From Phormidium tenue FACHB-1052 (GTDB taxonomy: Bacteria; Cyanobacteriota; Cyanobacteriia; Phormidesmidales; Phormidesmidaceae): 64,000 nt of DNA. The notes beneath the pieces were generated by a model. It saw nothing but the letters and a program-made list of their open reading frames with translations, did not search any database and was not told the origin of the DNA. Of the stretch, positions 8,657 through 17,351 are shown in pieces; the first letter of the stretch is position 1, and every line of letters begins with the position of its first letter. The stretch is taken from the NCBI RefSeq assembly GCF_014696675.1, contig NZ_JACJQN010000010.1:62001-126000 (forward strand), written 5' to 3'. Both the position numbers and the translations under genes were made by a program.

Positions 8657-9685
8657 ATGAATGCAAAGACAGTGCAATCCCAACCCCTAGCTCTCTCTAA
8701 ATCACCTGTATCCTTAGCGCTGGGATTAGGGTTGGGCAGTGGTCTTTTGCTGGTCTGTCTACTGTGCAGCATTCTGCTGGGGGCGGCGGATATTGCGCCC
8801 GAGACGGTGTGGCAGGCTATCTTTCAGTTTGACGGCTCGACCGAACACTTGATTATTCGCACGGTGCGGCTGCCGCGAGCAATTTTGGCGGTGGTGGTGG
8901 GGGCGGCGCTGGCGGTGGCGGGAGCCATCACCCAGGGGCTAACCCGCAACCCGCTGGCCGCACCCGATATTTTAGGCATCAACGTGGGGGCGGCGCTAGC
9001 GATGGTGCTGGCGGTGTTTTTGCGGGGCAGCGGCGGCAGCTATGTGGGGTTTGCCTTTGGCGGGGCGGCGATCGCAGCTATCACCGTCTACTGGCTCGGT
9101 TCCCTGGGCCGCAGTGGGCTTACCCCGCTCAAGCTCGTCATTGCGGGGGCTGCCTTGTCGTACCTGCTGAGTTCGCTGACCACGGGTATTCTCATTCTTA
9201 GTCAGCGCACGTTAGATGAAATTCGCTTTTGGCTGGCGGGGTCGCTGGCGGGTCAGGATATGGCCTCAATGCTGCCGGTGCTGCCCTACATCGCCGTAGG
9301 GCTGGCGGCATCTTTGGCGCTGGGGCGACAGCTGACGCTGATGAGCCTGGGGGAGGATGTGGCCCAGGGCTTGGGGTTGCAGACCGCTTGGGTGAAGGTG
9401 GGAGCAGCGATCGCAGTCATTCTACTGGCGGGCAGCGCCGTAGCTCTGGCTGGCCCCATCGGCTTTGTGGGTCTGGTAGTGCCCCACGTCGTGCGCTTTG
9501 CGGTTGGGGTAGACTACCGCTGGATTTTGCCCTACGCCATGATCACCGGAGGCATTTTGCTATCGGTGGCCGACACCGTCGCCCGCCTGATAATTCGTCC
9601 TCAGGAATTGCCGGTGGGCATTGTGACCGCATTGGTGGGGGCACCATTTTTTATTTATTTGGCGCGGTCGAAGATCAAACGATGA
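8657..9685 (+). CDS. FecCD-family siderophore ABC permease (first)
   Basis: This 342-residue polytopic membrane protein is an FecCD/BtuC-type permease for ferric siderophores. Family hallmarks are visible: [19 protein letters not shown] near the N-terminus, the [19 protein letters not shown] motif, and the C-terminal [16 protein letters not shown] and [19 protein letters not shown] motifs. It probably forms a heterodimer with the next permease, with the FecE-type protein as ATPase and one or more of the FecB-type lipoproteins as donors. Length is normal for the family. Confidence 0.93.
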   Translation: MNAKTVQSQPLALSKSPVSLALGLGLGSGLLLVCLLCSILLGAADIAPETVWQAIFQFDGSTEHLIIRTVRLPRAILAVVVGAALAVAGAITQGLTRNPLAAPDILGINVGAALAMVLAVFLRGSGGSYVGFAFGGAAIAAITVYWLGSLGRSGLTPLKLVIAGAALSYLLSSLTTGILILSQRTLDEIRFWLAGSLAGQDMASMLPVLPYIAVGLAASLALGRQLTLMSLGEDVAQGLGLQTAWVKVGAAIAVILLAGSAVALAGPIGFVGLVVPHVVRFAVGVDYRWILPYAMITGGILLSVADTVARLIIRPQELPVGIVTALVGAPFFIYLARSKIKR

Positions 9686-9698
9686 GGCACACGTTGAT

Positions 9699-9717
9699 GG
9701 TGGGCCGTGCCCACCCT
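9699..9717. repeat. Palindromic spacer repeat
   Basis: GGTGGGCCGTGCCCACC is a near-perfect hairpin in the spacer between the two permease genes. Similar GGTGGGC...GCCCACC hairpins are common intergenic repeats in cyanobacteria. It lacks a T-run on either side, so I do not call it a terminator. Confidence 0.5.
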
Positions 9718-9827
9718 ACACAGGCCATTCAACAGTAAGGATTTTGGCGAAACAAGACGGTGCATCGCTACGCGGATGCACCCTACGCTCCCCTCATTCA
9801 CCCATCCACCCATCTACCCGCCCACCC

Positions 9828-10877
9828 ATGCACCCTTCCAAGCCCTGGCTCTCCATCCGCCCCCGGCGCTTTCCGGTCTCTGTTCGAGTCGATCGGCGGG
9901 TTCCGGGTGTGCTCGGCATGTTGATTCTGGTGGCTCTACTCGCTCTGGTCTTCAACGTTAGCCAGGGAGACTATGCGGTGCCGCCGCTGGAGGTGGTCAA
10001 AACCATCCTGGGTTTTCCGGCTAGCTCTGACTATGCCTTTGTGGTGAATACGTTGCGTTTGCCCCGCGCCCTGGTGGCACTGCTGGTAGGTATGGGGCTG
10101 GCGACGGCGGGGACAATTTTGCAAGGGCTGACCCGTAACCCGCTAGCAGCACCAGAAATCATCGGCATTAATTCAGGCGCTAGTTTGGTGGCGGTGGCGG
10201 TAATTGTTCTGTTCCCGCAGGTGGCGACGGGCTGGCTGCCGATCGCTGCGTTTTTGGGCGGACTGGGGGCCGCGATCGCCATCTACCTCCTGGCCTGGAA
10301 CGGCGGCAGCTCCCCCATGCGCCTCATTCTCATAGGCATCGGCCTCACTTCGCTGACTGGGGCTTTCACCAGCCTGATGATCACCTTCGGGAATATCTAC
10401 GACGTTAGCCAGGCGCTGATCTGGCTGACTGGTAGCGTCTACGGTCGCAGTTGGGAACATCTCTGGCCGCTGCTGCCCTGGCTAGCGGTATTTTTGCCTT
10501 TAACCCTGGTGCTGGCCAGAGATCTCGACACCCTCAACTTGGGCGATAACCTAGCTCAAGGCCTCGGCAGTCGAGTGGAATGGACGCGCAGTTTGCTACT
10601 GCTCTGTACCGTAGCTCTGGCTGGAGCGTCGGTGGCCACCGCAGGCACCATCGGGTTTGTCGGCCTCATGGCCCCGCACTTGGCCCGCAACCTCGTCGGC
10701 CCTTCCCACGTCGGGTTGATCCCTGCGGCGGCACTGACCGGAGCCTGCATTGTCGAACTCGCGGACATCGTGGGTCGCCTCGCCTTCGCCCCTATCGAGC
10801 TGCCCTGTGGGGTGATTACAGCGGTGATTGGCGCACCCTACTTTTTGTGGCTGCTCTACCGCGATCGCAACCAGTAA
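9828..10877 (+). CDS. FecCD-family siderophore ABC permease (second)
   Basis: This is the second FecCD/BtuC-type permease (349 residues from the ATG at 9828). It shows [39 protein letters not shown] and GTIGFVGLMAPHLARN, all family signatures. The frame is open upstream to a TTG at 9744, but the extra residues are translated tandem repeat (THPPIHPS-like), so the later ATG is preferred. That ATG itself lies inside the tail of the repeat. It pairs with the first permease and with the ATPase gene 64 bp downstream. Confidence 0.9.
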   Translation: MHPSKPWLSIRPRRFPVSVRVDRRVPGVLGMLILVALLALVFNVSQGDYAVPPLEVVKTILGFPASSDYAFVVNTLRLPRALVALLVGMGLATAGTILQGLTRNPLAAPEIIGINSGASLVAVAVIVLFPQVATGWLPIAAFLGGLGAAIAIYLLAWNGGSSPMRLILIGIGLTSLTGAFTSLMITFGNIYDVSQALIWLTGSVYGRSWEHLWPLLPWLAVFLPLTLVLARDLDTLNLGDNLAQGLGSRVEWTRSLLLLCTVALAGASVATAGTIGFVGLMAPHLARNLVGPSHVGLIPAAALTGACIVELADIVGRLAFAPIELPCGVITAVIGAPYFLWLLYRDRNQ

Positions 10878-10941
10878 GGCGAAGAAAATCCAAAGGCAGT
10901 AATTCAAAACTCAAAACTCAAAATTCAAACCCTCCCTCCCC

Positions 10942-11757
10942 ATGCTCACCAACACTGCCACCCAAATTGCCCTCACCACTCGCAAGCTCACCCTGGCCTA
11001 CGACGGCAACGTGATCATTCAGGGGATTGATCTGGCCATTCCCCAGGGGCAGATCACCACGCTAGTAGGGCCAAACGGCTGTGGTAAATCCACACTGCTG
11101 CGAGGCATGGCGCGGCTGCTCAAGCCCCAGGGCGGCACGGTATATCTAGATGGCGATGCGATCGCCCACCTGCCCACCAAAGACCTGGCCAAACGCCTGG
11201 GCATGTTGCCCCAAAGCCCCGCCGCCCCAGAAGGGCTAACCGTGCGCGAGCTAGTCGCTCAGGGCCGCTACCCTCACCAAACCTGGCTACAGCAGTGGTC
11301 AAAACAGGATGAGCTGAAGGTGGAGGAGGCGATCGCCACTACCCACCTGCACGAGTTTGCCAACCGCCCCCTCGATACCCTCTCCGGCGGCCAGCGCCAG
11401 CGGGCCTGGATTGCCATGGCCCTAGCTCAAGACACCGACACCCTACTGCTGGATGAGCCCACTACTTACCTCGATCTAGCTCACCAAGTCGAAGTGCTGG
11501 ATTTGCTCTATCAGCTCAACCGCCAAGGGGGCCGCACGATTGTGATGGTGCTCCATGACCTCAATTTGGCCTGTCGCTATAGCCACCACTTAATCGCCCT
11601 GCGCGATGGAGAAGTTTTAGCCCAAGGACAGCCCCAGGGGGTTGTCACCGAGGCACTAGTGCGCCAGGTCTTCGGGCTAGAGAGCCGCATCATTCGCGAT
11701 CCCGTGGCCGGAACTCCCCTGTGTATACCTGTTAGTCAATACCTGGAGCAGGTCTAG
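10942..11757 (+). CDS. FecE-type siderophore ABC transporter ATPase
   Basis: This 271-residue ATPase powers the FecCD permease pair at the inner membrane. The Walker A (GPNGCGKST), Q-loop region, ABC signature (LSGGQRQR), Walker B ([14 protein letters not shown]) and switch His (VMVLHDLNL) are all intact. Length is typical for FecE/FepC/FhuC. It ends the plus-strand run exbB-exbD-permease-permease-ATPase. The spacer just before its start contains a short AT-rich repeat (CAAAACTCAAAACTCAAAA) seen again inside the ABC gene at 17.3-19.2 kb. Confidence 0.95.
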   Translation: MLTNTATQIALTTRKLTLAYDGNVIIQGIDLAIPQGQITTLVGPNGCGKSTLLRGMARLLKPQGGTVYLDGDAIAHLPTKDLAKRLGMLPQSPAAPEGLTVRELVAQGRYPHQTWLQQWSKQDELKVEEAIATTHLHEFANRPLDTLSGGQRQRAWIAMALAQDTDTLLLDEPTTYLDLAHQVEVLDLLYQLNRQGGRTIVMVLHDLNLACRYSHHLIALRDGEVLAQGQPQGVVTEALVRQVFGLESRIIRDPVAGTPLCIPVSQYLEQV

Positions 11758-11851
11758 ATATAGCGCTATCCCATCAAATAGGGCATTCAAAGATGCTTTA
11801 AAGCGGTATTTGAAGCCACGAAAGCGCTCTAGATGTCTTCCGTTTCCCCGA

Positions 11852-12814
11852 TTAAATGGCGAGTTTAATCAGATATTGCTCAATATCGTCTAACACCCAC
11901 TCCGCCGCTAGGGGGCTGTTGCCTGCCCCCCAATAGTGCCCCACCCCATAGATCTGGTTTTGCTGCACGGCCTTGAGCGACTGCCAAAGGGGATCGGTTT
12001 TGAGGCGCTCTAGCTCGGCCTCGGCGGCGGCGGCAATTTCAGGCGTGGCCCCAAAGGTGGAGAGCAAAATCACGTCGCCATCGGCCTCGGACAATGCCTC
12101 GCGGCTGATCAGTTTAGTAAACGGCGGCTGTCCAAGGGTGCCGTTATCCTGAGCGGGGGGCCGTGCAAAACCGACATCGGCCAAAATAGAGCCGCCAAAG
12201 CAGTTTTTTAGATACAGACTAATCTGACCCGACTGCGCCATTACCCGCACCAAAGAGACCTGCACAGGCGGTTCGCCCAGTCGATTTCTCAGTGCCTTTA
12301 CTCGCTGTTGATACTGGCTTAGCACCGCTTCCGCCTGGCTCTCCATACCCAGCATCTGACCGTGAAAGCGAAACGGCTGCTGCCAGTCGGCGGTGGTCTG
12401 CATCTCAAAGGCAACAGTAGGGGCGATCGCCGCCAGCTTGTCGTAGTTACCCTCTAGCTCCGAGGTAGCCCCGATAATCAAATCAGGCTGTAGAACCACC
12501 AACGATTCCAGATTGATCTGCTCGCTCTGCCCTAGGCGGGGCACCCCCAGCAGCCGTTCATCCAGTTCGGGCAGCAGGTTGCTGACCACCCCTATAGGCG
12601 TTACCCCTAACGACAGCAAATTACCAGCAGCGGTGTGATTTAGGGCGATCACTCGGCTCGGCTGCATGGGCACACAGGTCTCCCCCAGGGGATGCTGCAC
12701 CATCCGGCAGTCGGAGGGGGCAGGATTGACGTTGGGGGAAGTCTGACAGGCGATCGCACCCACCGCCACCAGCACCATGAGCAGGCCGTGAAGTAGCCAG
12801 TTTTTTAGAGTCAT
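11852..12814 (-). CDS. FecB-type iron-siderophore binding lipoprotein (first)
   Basis: This 320-residue periplasmic binding protein (PF01497 type) would hand a ferric siderophore to the FecCD/FecE importer. The N-terminal hydrophobic stretch ends in GAIACQT, a plausible lipobox. Family motifs include the start of the first lobe (PSRVIALNHTAAGNLLSLGV), the loop LVVLQPDLIIGA and the C-terminal YGVGHYWGAGNSPLAAEWVL. It is convergent with the FecE gene and lies downstream of the first TonB-dependent receptor on the same strand, so receptor and binding protein may be co-transcribed despite a repeat-filled spacer. Confidence 0.9.
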   Translation of the reverse strand: MTLKNWLLHGLLMVLVAVGAIACQTSPNVNPAPSDCRMVQHPLGETCVPMQPSRVIALNHTAAGNLLSLGVTPIGVVSNLLPELDERLLGVPRLGQSEQINLESLVVLQPDLIIGATSELEGNYDKLAAIAPTVAFEMQTTADWQQPFRFHGQMLGMESQAEAVLSQYQQRVKALRNRLGEPPVQVSLVRVMAQSGQISLYLKNCFGGSILADVGFARPPAQDNGTLGQPPFTKLISREALSEADGDVILLSTFGATPEIAAAAEAELERLKTDPLWQSLKAVQQNQIYGVGHYWGAGNSPLAAEWVLDDIEQYLIKLAI

Positions 12815-12831
12815 AGATCGTTGTGGATGAG

Positions 12832-12960
12832 TGGGAGGGTGGATGGGTGGATGGGTGGATGAGTAGAGACTATTGACGATCCATCTCTAACCCCCAATCA
12901 TCAATTACTTACCCATCCACCCCCTACCCATCCACCCCCTACCCGCCTACCCATCTACTC
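12832..12960. repeat. 8-bp tandem repeat tracts between FecB and receptor genes
   Basis: Two tracts of the TGGATGGG/CCCATCCA family occupy this spacer in opposite orientations: about 12832-12862 reads GGATGGGT and about 12908-12958 reads CCCATCCA. As inverted arms they could pair into a long hairpin in RNA. Confidence 0.75.
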
Positions 12961-15507
12961 CTAAAACGTCACCCGATACCCCACCGTCACCCGTCGCCCA
13001 GAGGCAGCGCTGTTGAAGGTTTCAGAAAAGCCGGTGTTGCGTTGGGCATAGGCCGGGAAGTAGAACGCGTCGAACAGATTGGCGATGCCAATGTCTAAGG
13101 TGCCGGGGCCGACATCGACGCTGCTGATTAAATCCACCACGGCGTAGCTGTTGATCGGGCTGGGGTCAACTTCAGCGTCAAAGGCGGCGCTGCGGCTGCC
13201 CACATACAACAGCTGGAGGCGATTGCGCCAGCCGGGCAGGGTTTCATTTTCGACGTAGGCGGTGAGCTTGAGCGGCTGAATGCGGGTACCGCTAATGGCG
13301 ACGTACTCTCCAGTATTGTCTAAATCGGCTTCGCCGCCGATCAGGCTGAGGGTAGTGCCCAAGCTCCAGGTGGAGCTGGGCTGCACATCTAGGGTGGCCT
13401 CTAGGCCGTAGACGCGCTCGGGGGCTCGCACCAATTCGGAGAGGCCAGTGGCGTCATTAAACACAAAGGTGGAGCCTAACTCAGAGGTGTTGTAAAACCC
13501 TGAGATTGAAGCCTGAACCGTATCCCAGTCACCGCGAATGCCGACCTCATAGCCATTAACTTTTTGGGGCTGGTTGACCTGCACATCTGAATTCACCACA
13601 AAGCCGGCTTCGGCAAAGCCCAGCACCGCGCCAAAATCGGGCACCGAAAAGCCCTGGGCAAAGTTGGCAAATAGGCTGATTTCGGGGGTGACGTTGGCCA
13701 CTGCGCCGACGTTGAAGGAGGTGTCGCTAAAGTTGCGATCGCCCCCCGCGATCGGGTCGCCAAAAAAGGTGGTGTAGTCGCCCACCGAAAAGCCAATGCG
13801 CTCGTGGCGCACGCCCCCCGACAGCTGCAACCAATCGGTAGTCTGCCACTGGAGCTGAGAAAACAGCCCCAGACTGCTGAGGGTGTAGGGAGGCACCAGG
13901 GGGCGTCGCTCAATCAGCCGGTTGACTCGACCATTGCTGTCGTCGAAGCTGACTGGGTCAAAGAGATTGTAGGTATTGGCGGTGGTTTCGTGGTTGTAGT
14001 CAGCGCCCCACAGCAGCGTTAACGAGTCGGCCAAGGGGGTGTCTAAGCTCAGGCGGCCACCCCAGTTTTCAGACTCTAGCTCCCCTTGAAAAATGCCAAA
14101 AGGTCGGGGCCGGCGATCGCGGGGGTCGCTGCGGCTGGTGTTGTTACGGTAATACAGCTGACTGTCGAGGCTGCTGTTCAAAATGTCGTCGTGGCGATAG
14201 CTGAGGTTGAGGATAAAGTTGCGATCGGCCTGGGGGCCGCCCCCTTCTGGAAAGCTCAGCTGCCCCACCCTCAATGCCCGCGCCTTCTGCTCGCCGGGCT
14301 CGTCGTCCACGCTGGGGTCGGCAATCACGTCGCTGTTGCGGCTTTCGCGGTAGTAGTTGAGCGACAACTGAAGCCGCTGGTTTTCGTCGGGGTTATAGCC
14401 CAGTCGCGTAAAGAGAGACACATTCTCACTCTCATCGGTGCCTTGAACGGTGGGAATGCGATCGCCCTGCCCATCAAACGAGGCCCCCGTATCAGCCCGC
14501 GACAGCGAGGCCAAAATATCGGCATTGCCATCCCTAGCAGAGACCATCTGCTGAACAAAGTAGCCAAAGCTCTCGCCCTGCAAACTCCCCAGGGCAGAAT
14601 TGACGCTCACCTCTGAGGTGGCACTAAAGTCGGCCTCATCGGGCTGCCGCGTAATGATGTTGATGATGCCTCCAGTCGCCCCACCCCCATAGATAGCGCT
14701 GGGGCCGCGCACCACTTCAACGCGCTCGATGATGCTGGGGTCGAGGGTGCGCAGTTCGCGATCGAAGTCGCGCACATTGACATTTTGCGGCACTCCGTCG
14801 ATCAAGATCACGGCGTTTCGACCGCGCAGCGAGGCCGCTGTAAACGTCCGCTCTGACGACGGCGCGAGGCCCGGCACCAAGGCCCCTAACGTATCGGTCA
14901 GATCTCGACTGACGGAGGTCTGCTGCTGAACCTCCTGCTGGGTAATGACGGTCACCGACCGAGGCACCGTCGCCATCTCTTCCTCGCTGCGGGTGGCGGA
15001 CACAACTACCCGCAGGGGGTCCGCCTCAGCGGCTCCAGCGACGCCGGAGGCCAGGCCAATGCTCACCCCGTTGGCCTGGCGGCTCACCTCCCCCAGGGGG
15101 GCTGCATCGGTGCCGGTGATGGCAATGCGCACCGTGCGCTCATCTAGCGCCGTGGCACTGATGTAGGCGATGCCTTCAGCGGGGCTAAACGCCTCATACT
15201 CAGCCCCATCGGGCAGCGCCAGCACCGCATTGGGCAAATCGACGATGAGGGCATTGCCCACTGTGGAGGAAGTTGGGGTGAGCACTCCCCCCGATGCCGT
15301 TTCAATCACCAGCTGTGGCCCGGCCTCGGTTTCTACGACCTGAATCGCGGTAATTTCCACCGGGCTGTCTTGGGCGATCCAGGTTGTCGCGCTGGTTTCT
15401 GCCAACTCGTCGCTTACTGAGGTAGCCGCCGTCAAGGGTGCCGCCATCACCGCTGGGGCCACCGCCATCACCAAACCTGCCGTCCAAACAACACGCTGTA
15501 TCTGCAT
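12961..15507 (-). CDS. TonB-dependent siderophore receptor with AMIN domain (first)
   Basis: This 848-residue outer-membrane receptor imports a ferric siderophore using TonB energy. After a signal peptide (residues 1-22) comes an AMIN-like domain at about 50-140 (ITAIQVVETEAGPQLVIE), typical of cyanobacterial receptors. The plug domain starts near 165 (VVVSATRSEEEMATVPRSVT) and contains VEVVRGPSAIYGGGATGGII. A beta-barrel follows and ends in the terminal aromatic residue GYRVTF. It resembles the third receptor closely in plug motifs and ending. A motif shared with the second receptor promoter lies 55 bp upstream. Confidence 0.93.
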   Translation of the reverse strand: MQIQRVVWTAGLVMAVAPAVMAAPLTAATSVSDELAETSATTWIAQDSPVEITAIQVVETEAGPQLVIETASGGVLTPTSSTVGNALIVDLPNAVLALPDGAEYEAFSPAEGIAYISATALDERTVRIAITGTDAAPLGEVSRQANGVSIGLASGVAGAAEADPLRVVVSATRSEEEMATVPRSVTVITQQEVQQQTSVSRDLTDTLGALVPGLAPSSERTFTAASLRGRNAVILIDGVPQNVNVRDFDRELRTLDPSIIERVEVVRGPSAIYGGGATGGIINIITRQPDEADFSATSEVSVNSALGSLQGESFGYFVQQMVSARDGNADILASLSRADTGASFDGQGDRIPTVQGTDESENVSLFTRLGYNPDENQRLQLSLNYYRESRNSDVIADPSVDDEPGEQKARALRVGQLSFPEGGGPQADRNFILNLSYRHDDILNSSLDSQLYYRNNTSRSDPRDRRPRPFGIFQGELESENWGGRLSLDTPLADSLTLLWGADYNHETTANTYNLFDPVSFDDSNGRVNRLIERRPLVPPYTLSSLGLFSQLQWQTTDWLQLSGGVRHERIGFSVGDYTTFFGDPIAGGDRNFSDTSFNVGAVANVTPEISLFANFAQGFSVPDFGAVLGFAEAGFVVNSDVQVNQPQKVNGYEVGIRGDWDTVQASISGFYNTSELGSTFVFNDATGLSELVRAPERVYGLEATLDVQPSSTWSLGTTLSLIGGEADLDNTGEYVAISGTRIQPLKLTAYVENETLPGWRNRLQLLYVGSRSAAFDAEVDPSPINSYAVVDLISSVDVGPGTLDIGIANLFDAFYFPAYAQRNTGFSETFNSAASGRRVTVGYRVTF

Positions 15508-15561
15508 TTCACTCCCACCACAATTGCGCGGCGACAGTTTGTTCTGTCACCGACTAAACAA

Positions 15562-15584
15562 GAATCTTTCTCAACAACATACAG
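15562..15584 (-). promoter_or_regulatory. Conserved receptor promoter motif, candidate Fur or AraC site
   Basis: A 23-bp block with core TTCTCAACAA is 20/23 identical to a block 63 bp upstream of the second receptor. On the receptor strand it reads TTGTTGAGAA then TTC, reminiscent of the Fur pattern TGAGAATnATTCTCA. A Fur site or a PchR-type activator site are both possible. Confidence 0.5.
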
Positions 15585-15618
15585 AGTTCTGGTACGCCAC
15601 CGAAAGTGTCGATGTGCG

Positions 15619-16626
15619 CTATCGGGAATAAGATGTACCCGCTAGGGAATAGTTTTGGGCCAGCAGCTCCCGCGGGCTGATCCCAAACCGCTGGCGAAAG
15701 CCGGCGGTGAAGTGGCTACGGCTGTGGTAGCCGACGGCGCTGGCGGCCTGCTGCACATTGAGCTGCCCGTCGAGCAGCAAAAGCCGGGCCTGGTCGAGGC
15801 GCTGAGCTTGCAGGTAGCCAAATACGGTGGTGTTAAAGACCGCCCGAAAGCCGCGCTTTAGGGTGCAGTCGTTGAGGCCCACCTGGCGTGCCAGGCCAAT
15901 TAGCGAAGGGGGATGGGCTAAATCCTGCAGAAGAATATCTTTGGCCTGGTGAATGCGATCAATATCGTCGGGCTTGAGCCGATGGCTGGCCGCTGGCTGG
16001 GGTGGCGTCGCGGCCTGAAGGGTGAGGGCGACCAGCTCTAGCACCTTGCCTTCTAAAAAGAGTTGTCGAATTGGCCCCGCAAACGGACAGGTGAGGATCT
16101 GCTGCAAAACCATCGTCATCGCAGGGGAAGTGCGACAGCCCTGGCTGGCGTAGGGCTGATCGGCGGGTCTTAGCAAAGGGCCTAGGCCAGGTAGGACGGC
16201 GATCGCCGTTTCTCCCAGCAGGGTGTGCACGAGGGCTGGCTCAATGTGGACGCTGAGGGAGAGACTGCGGGGATGAGGGTCGTGGCAGATCTGCTGGGCG
16301 GGGGCCAAGCCGCTGCTGTAGAGCCAGTGCTGGCCTGCGCTGCTAGCACTTTTGGGGCCATCGTCGCGAATATCAAAGTGAACTTCTACCGGGTGAGGGC
16401 GATCGCCGCAGTCCACAACCACGGGCGTATGGTGCTGTACATCGCTAATTTCCAGGTGCAGCCCTGGCCTCAGCTGAATTTCGCGAAAATAGCCCTGGCC
16501 AAACTGCTGGGGGTAGGCCCAGGTCTGGTCGTCGGCCTCGCCACCAGCCCAGTCGTTGTCGGAGCCAAGGTTGGCAGGTCGCTTGATGAGTGCCCAAAAA
16601 TCGTGTTGCGACAGGGTGATAGGCAT
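15619..16626 (-). CDS. PchR/YbtA-like AraC-family regulator (first)
   Basis: This 335-residue regulator has an N-terminal sensor region and a C-terminal double helix-turn-helix. The DNA-binding part reads LARQVGLNDCTLKRGFR, NTTVFGYLQAQRL, then AASAVGYHSRSHFTAGFRQRFGISPREL, the PchR-like subfamily pattern. In that family the protein binds the ferric siderophore in the cytoplasm and activates its receptor gene. It lies just upstream of the first receptor on the same strand, so that receptor is its likely target. It is divergent from the broken FecB gene. Confidence 0.9.
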   Translation of the reverse strand: MPITLSQHDFWALIKRPANLGSDNDWAGGEADDQTWAYPQQFGQGYFREIQLRPGLHLEISDVQHHTPVVVDCGDRPHPVEVHFDIRDDGPKSASSAGQHWLYSSGLAPAQQICHDPHPRSLSLSVHIEPALVHTLLGETAIAVLPGLGPLLRPADQPYASQGCRTSPAMTMVLQQILTCPFAGPIRQLFLEGKVLELVALTLQAATPPQPAASHRLKPDDIDRIHQAKDILLQDLAHPPSLIGLARQVGLNDCTLKRGFRAVFNTTVFGYLQAQRLDQARLLLLDGQLNVQQAASAVGYHSRSHFTAGFRQRFGISPRELLAQNYSLAGTSYSR

Positions 16627-16796
16627 TGAGGTGACAGCAGAAATGGCTGGTAATAATCTACCAGCCTAAATGAGACTGGTTGCCATTTGAGCGAAGACTG
16701 AACCGCCGATCTTCCAGGGCAACTGTCGTTTAGGGGCTAGTTGACCCTAGGTTGGCGCTTTCCCTAGGAAGTGCCTGTCCTGCAACAGTAGATGAC

Positions 16797-17203
16797 ATGA
16801 AGATCCGACTTACTTGCCAAATTTTTGTGATGGGCTGGCTGATAGCCAGTTGTGCTAGCCAGCCGTCGTCTCTCCAGCCCAGCCCGCCTCCCGTCTCGTC
16901 ACCGCAGAAAAATAGTCAACGTCTCGTGGCCCACGCGCTGGGCAATACCGCTGTCCCTAGCCAGCCGCTGCGGGTGGTGGTGTTGACCAACGAGGCCACC
17001 GATATGGTGCTGGCCCTGGGGCTCACCCCGGTGGGTGCCGTCAAGTCGTGGTCGGGAGAACCTTACTACGCCTACCTTGCCGACGCCATGGCCGAGGTGC
17101 CTGTGGTCGGCGATGAAATGCAGCCCAGCCTAGAGCAAATTGTGGCCTTGAAGCCCGATTTGATTTTGGGTAGCGAGGTGCGGCAGGGGCAGATTTATGG
17201 GCA
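16797..17203 (+). pseudogene. Truncated FecB-type binding lipoprotein
   Basis: The N-terminal half of a fourth FecB-type lipoprotein is present. It has a signal with lipobox-like IASCAS, first-lobe motifs (PLRVVVLTNEATDMVLALGL) and LEQIVALKPDLILGS. After GQIYGQ at about 17200 the homology stops and the frame runs into unrelated sequence to a stop at 17264. The missing second lobe means it cannot bind a siderophore normally. The frame is open from 16752, but the ATG at 16797 (MKIRLTCQIF) starts the signal peptide. Confidence 0.8.
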
Positions 17204-17328
17204 GTGCGAATGGCCGTGGCCAAGTTGGACTCGACATTTTCTACACCAACCTTGGCAAAGATAGTGGTCAACGCGGCGAAAAAAGCAGGGAGTAGGGCAA
17301 AAATCCACCAGGCTCTTTCGTCGGCCAT
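17201..17328 (-). pseudogene. N-terminal fragment of an EamA-type transporter
   Basis: On the minus strand from the ATG at 17328 the sequence reads MADERAWWIFALLPAFFAAL, then TTIFAKVGV and SNLATAIRT, which is the first helix and loop of small EamA/DMT transporters. Homology ends at about 17201, exactly where the opposing FecB fragment ends. It follows the ABC half-transporter gene by 23 bp, so it was probably once the next gene of that operon. Confidence 0.7.
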
Positions 17329-17351
17329 GCTGGTCAACCTCAAAATTACAG

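Noticed and set aside
9699-9717. Hairpin between permease genes as a transcription terminator
   Set aside because: It has no T-run, matches a common spacer repeat type and would split an obvious operon.
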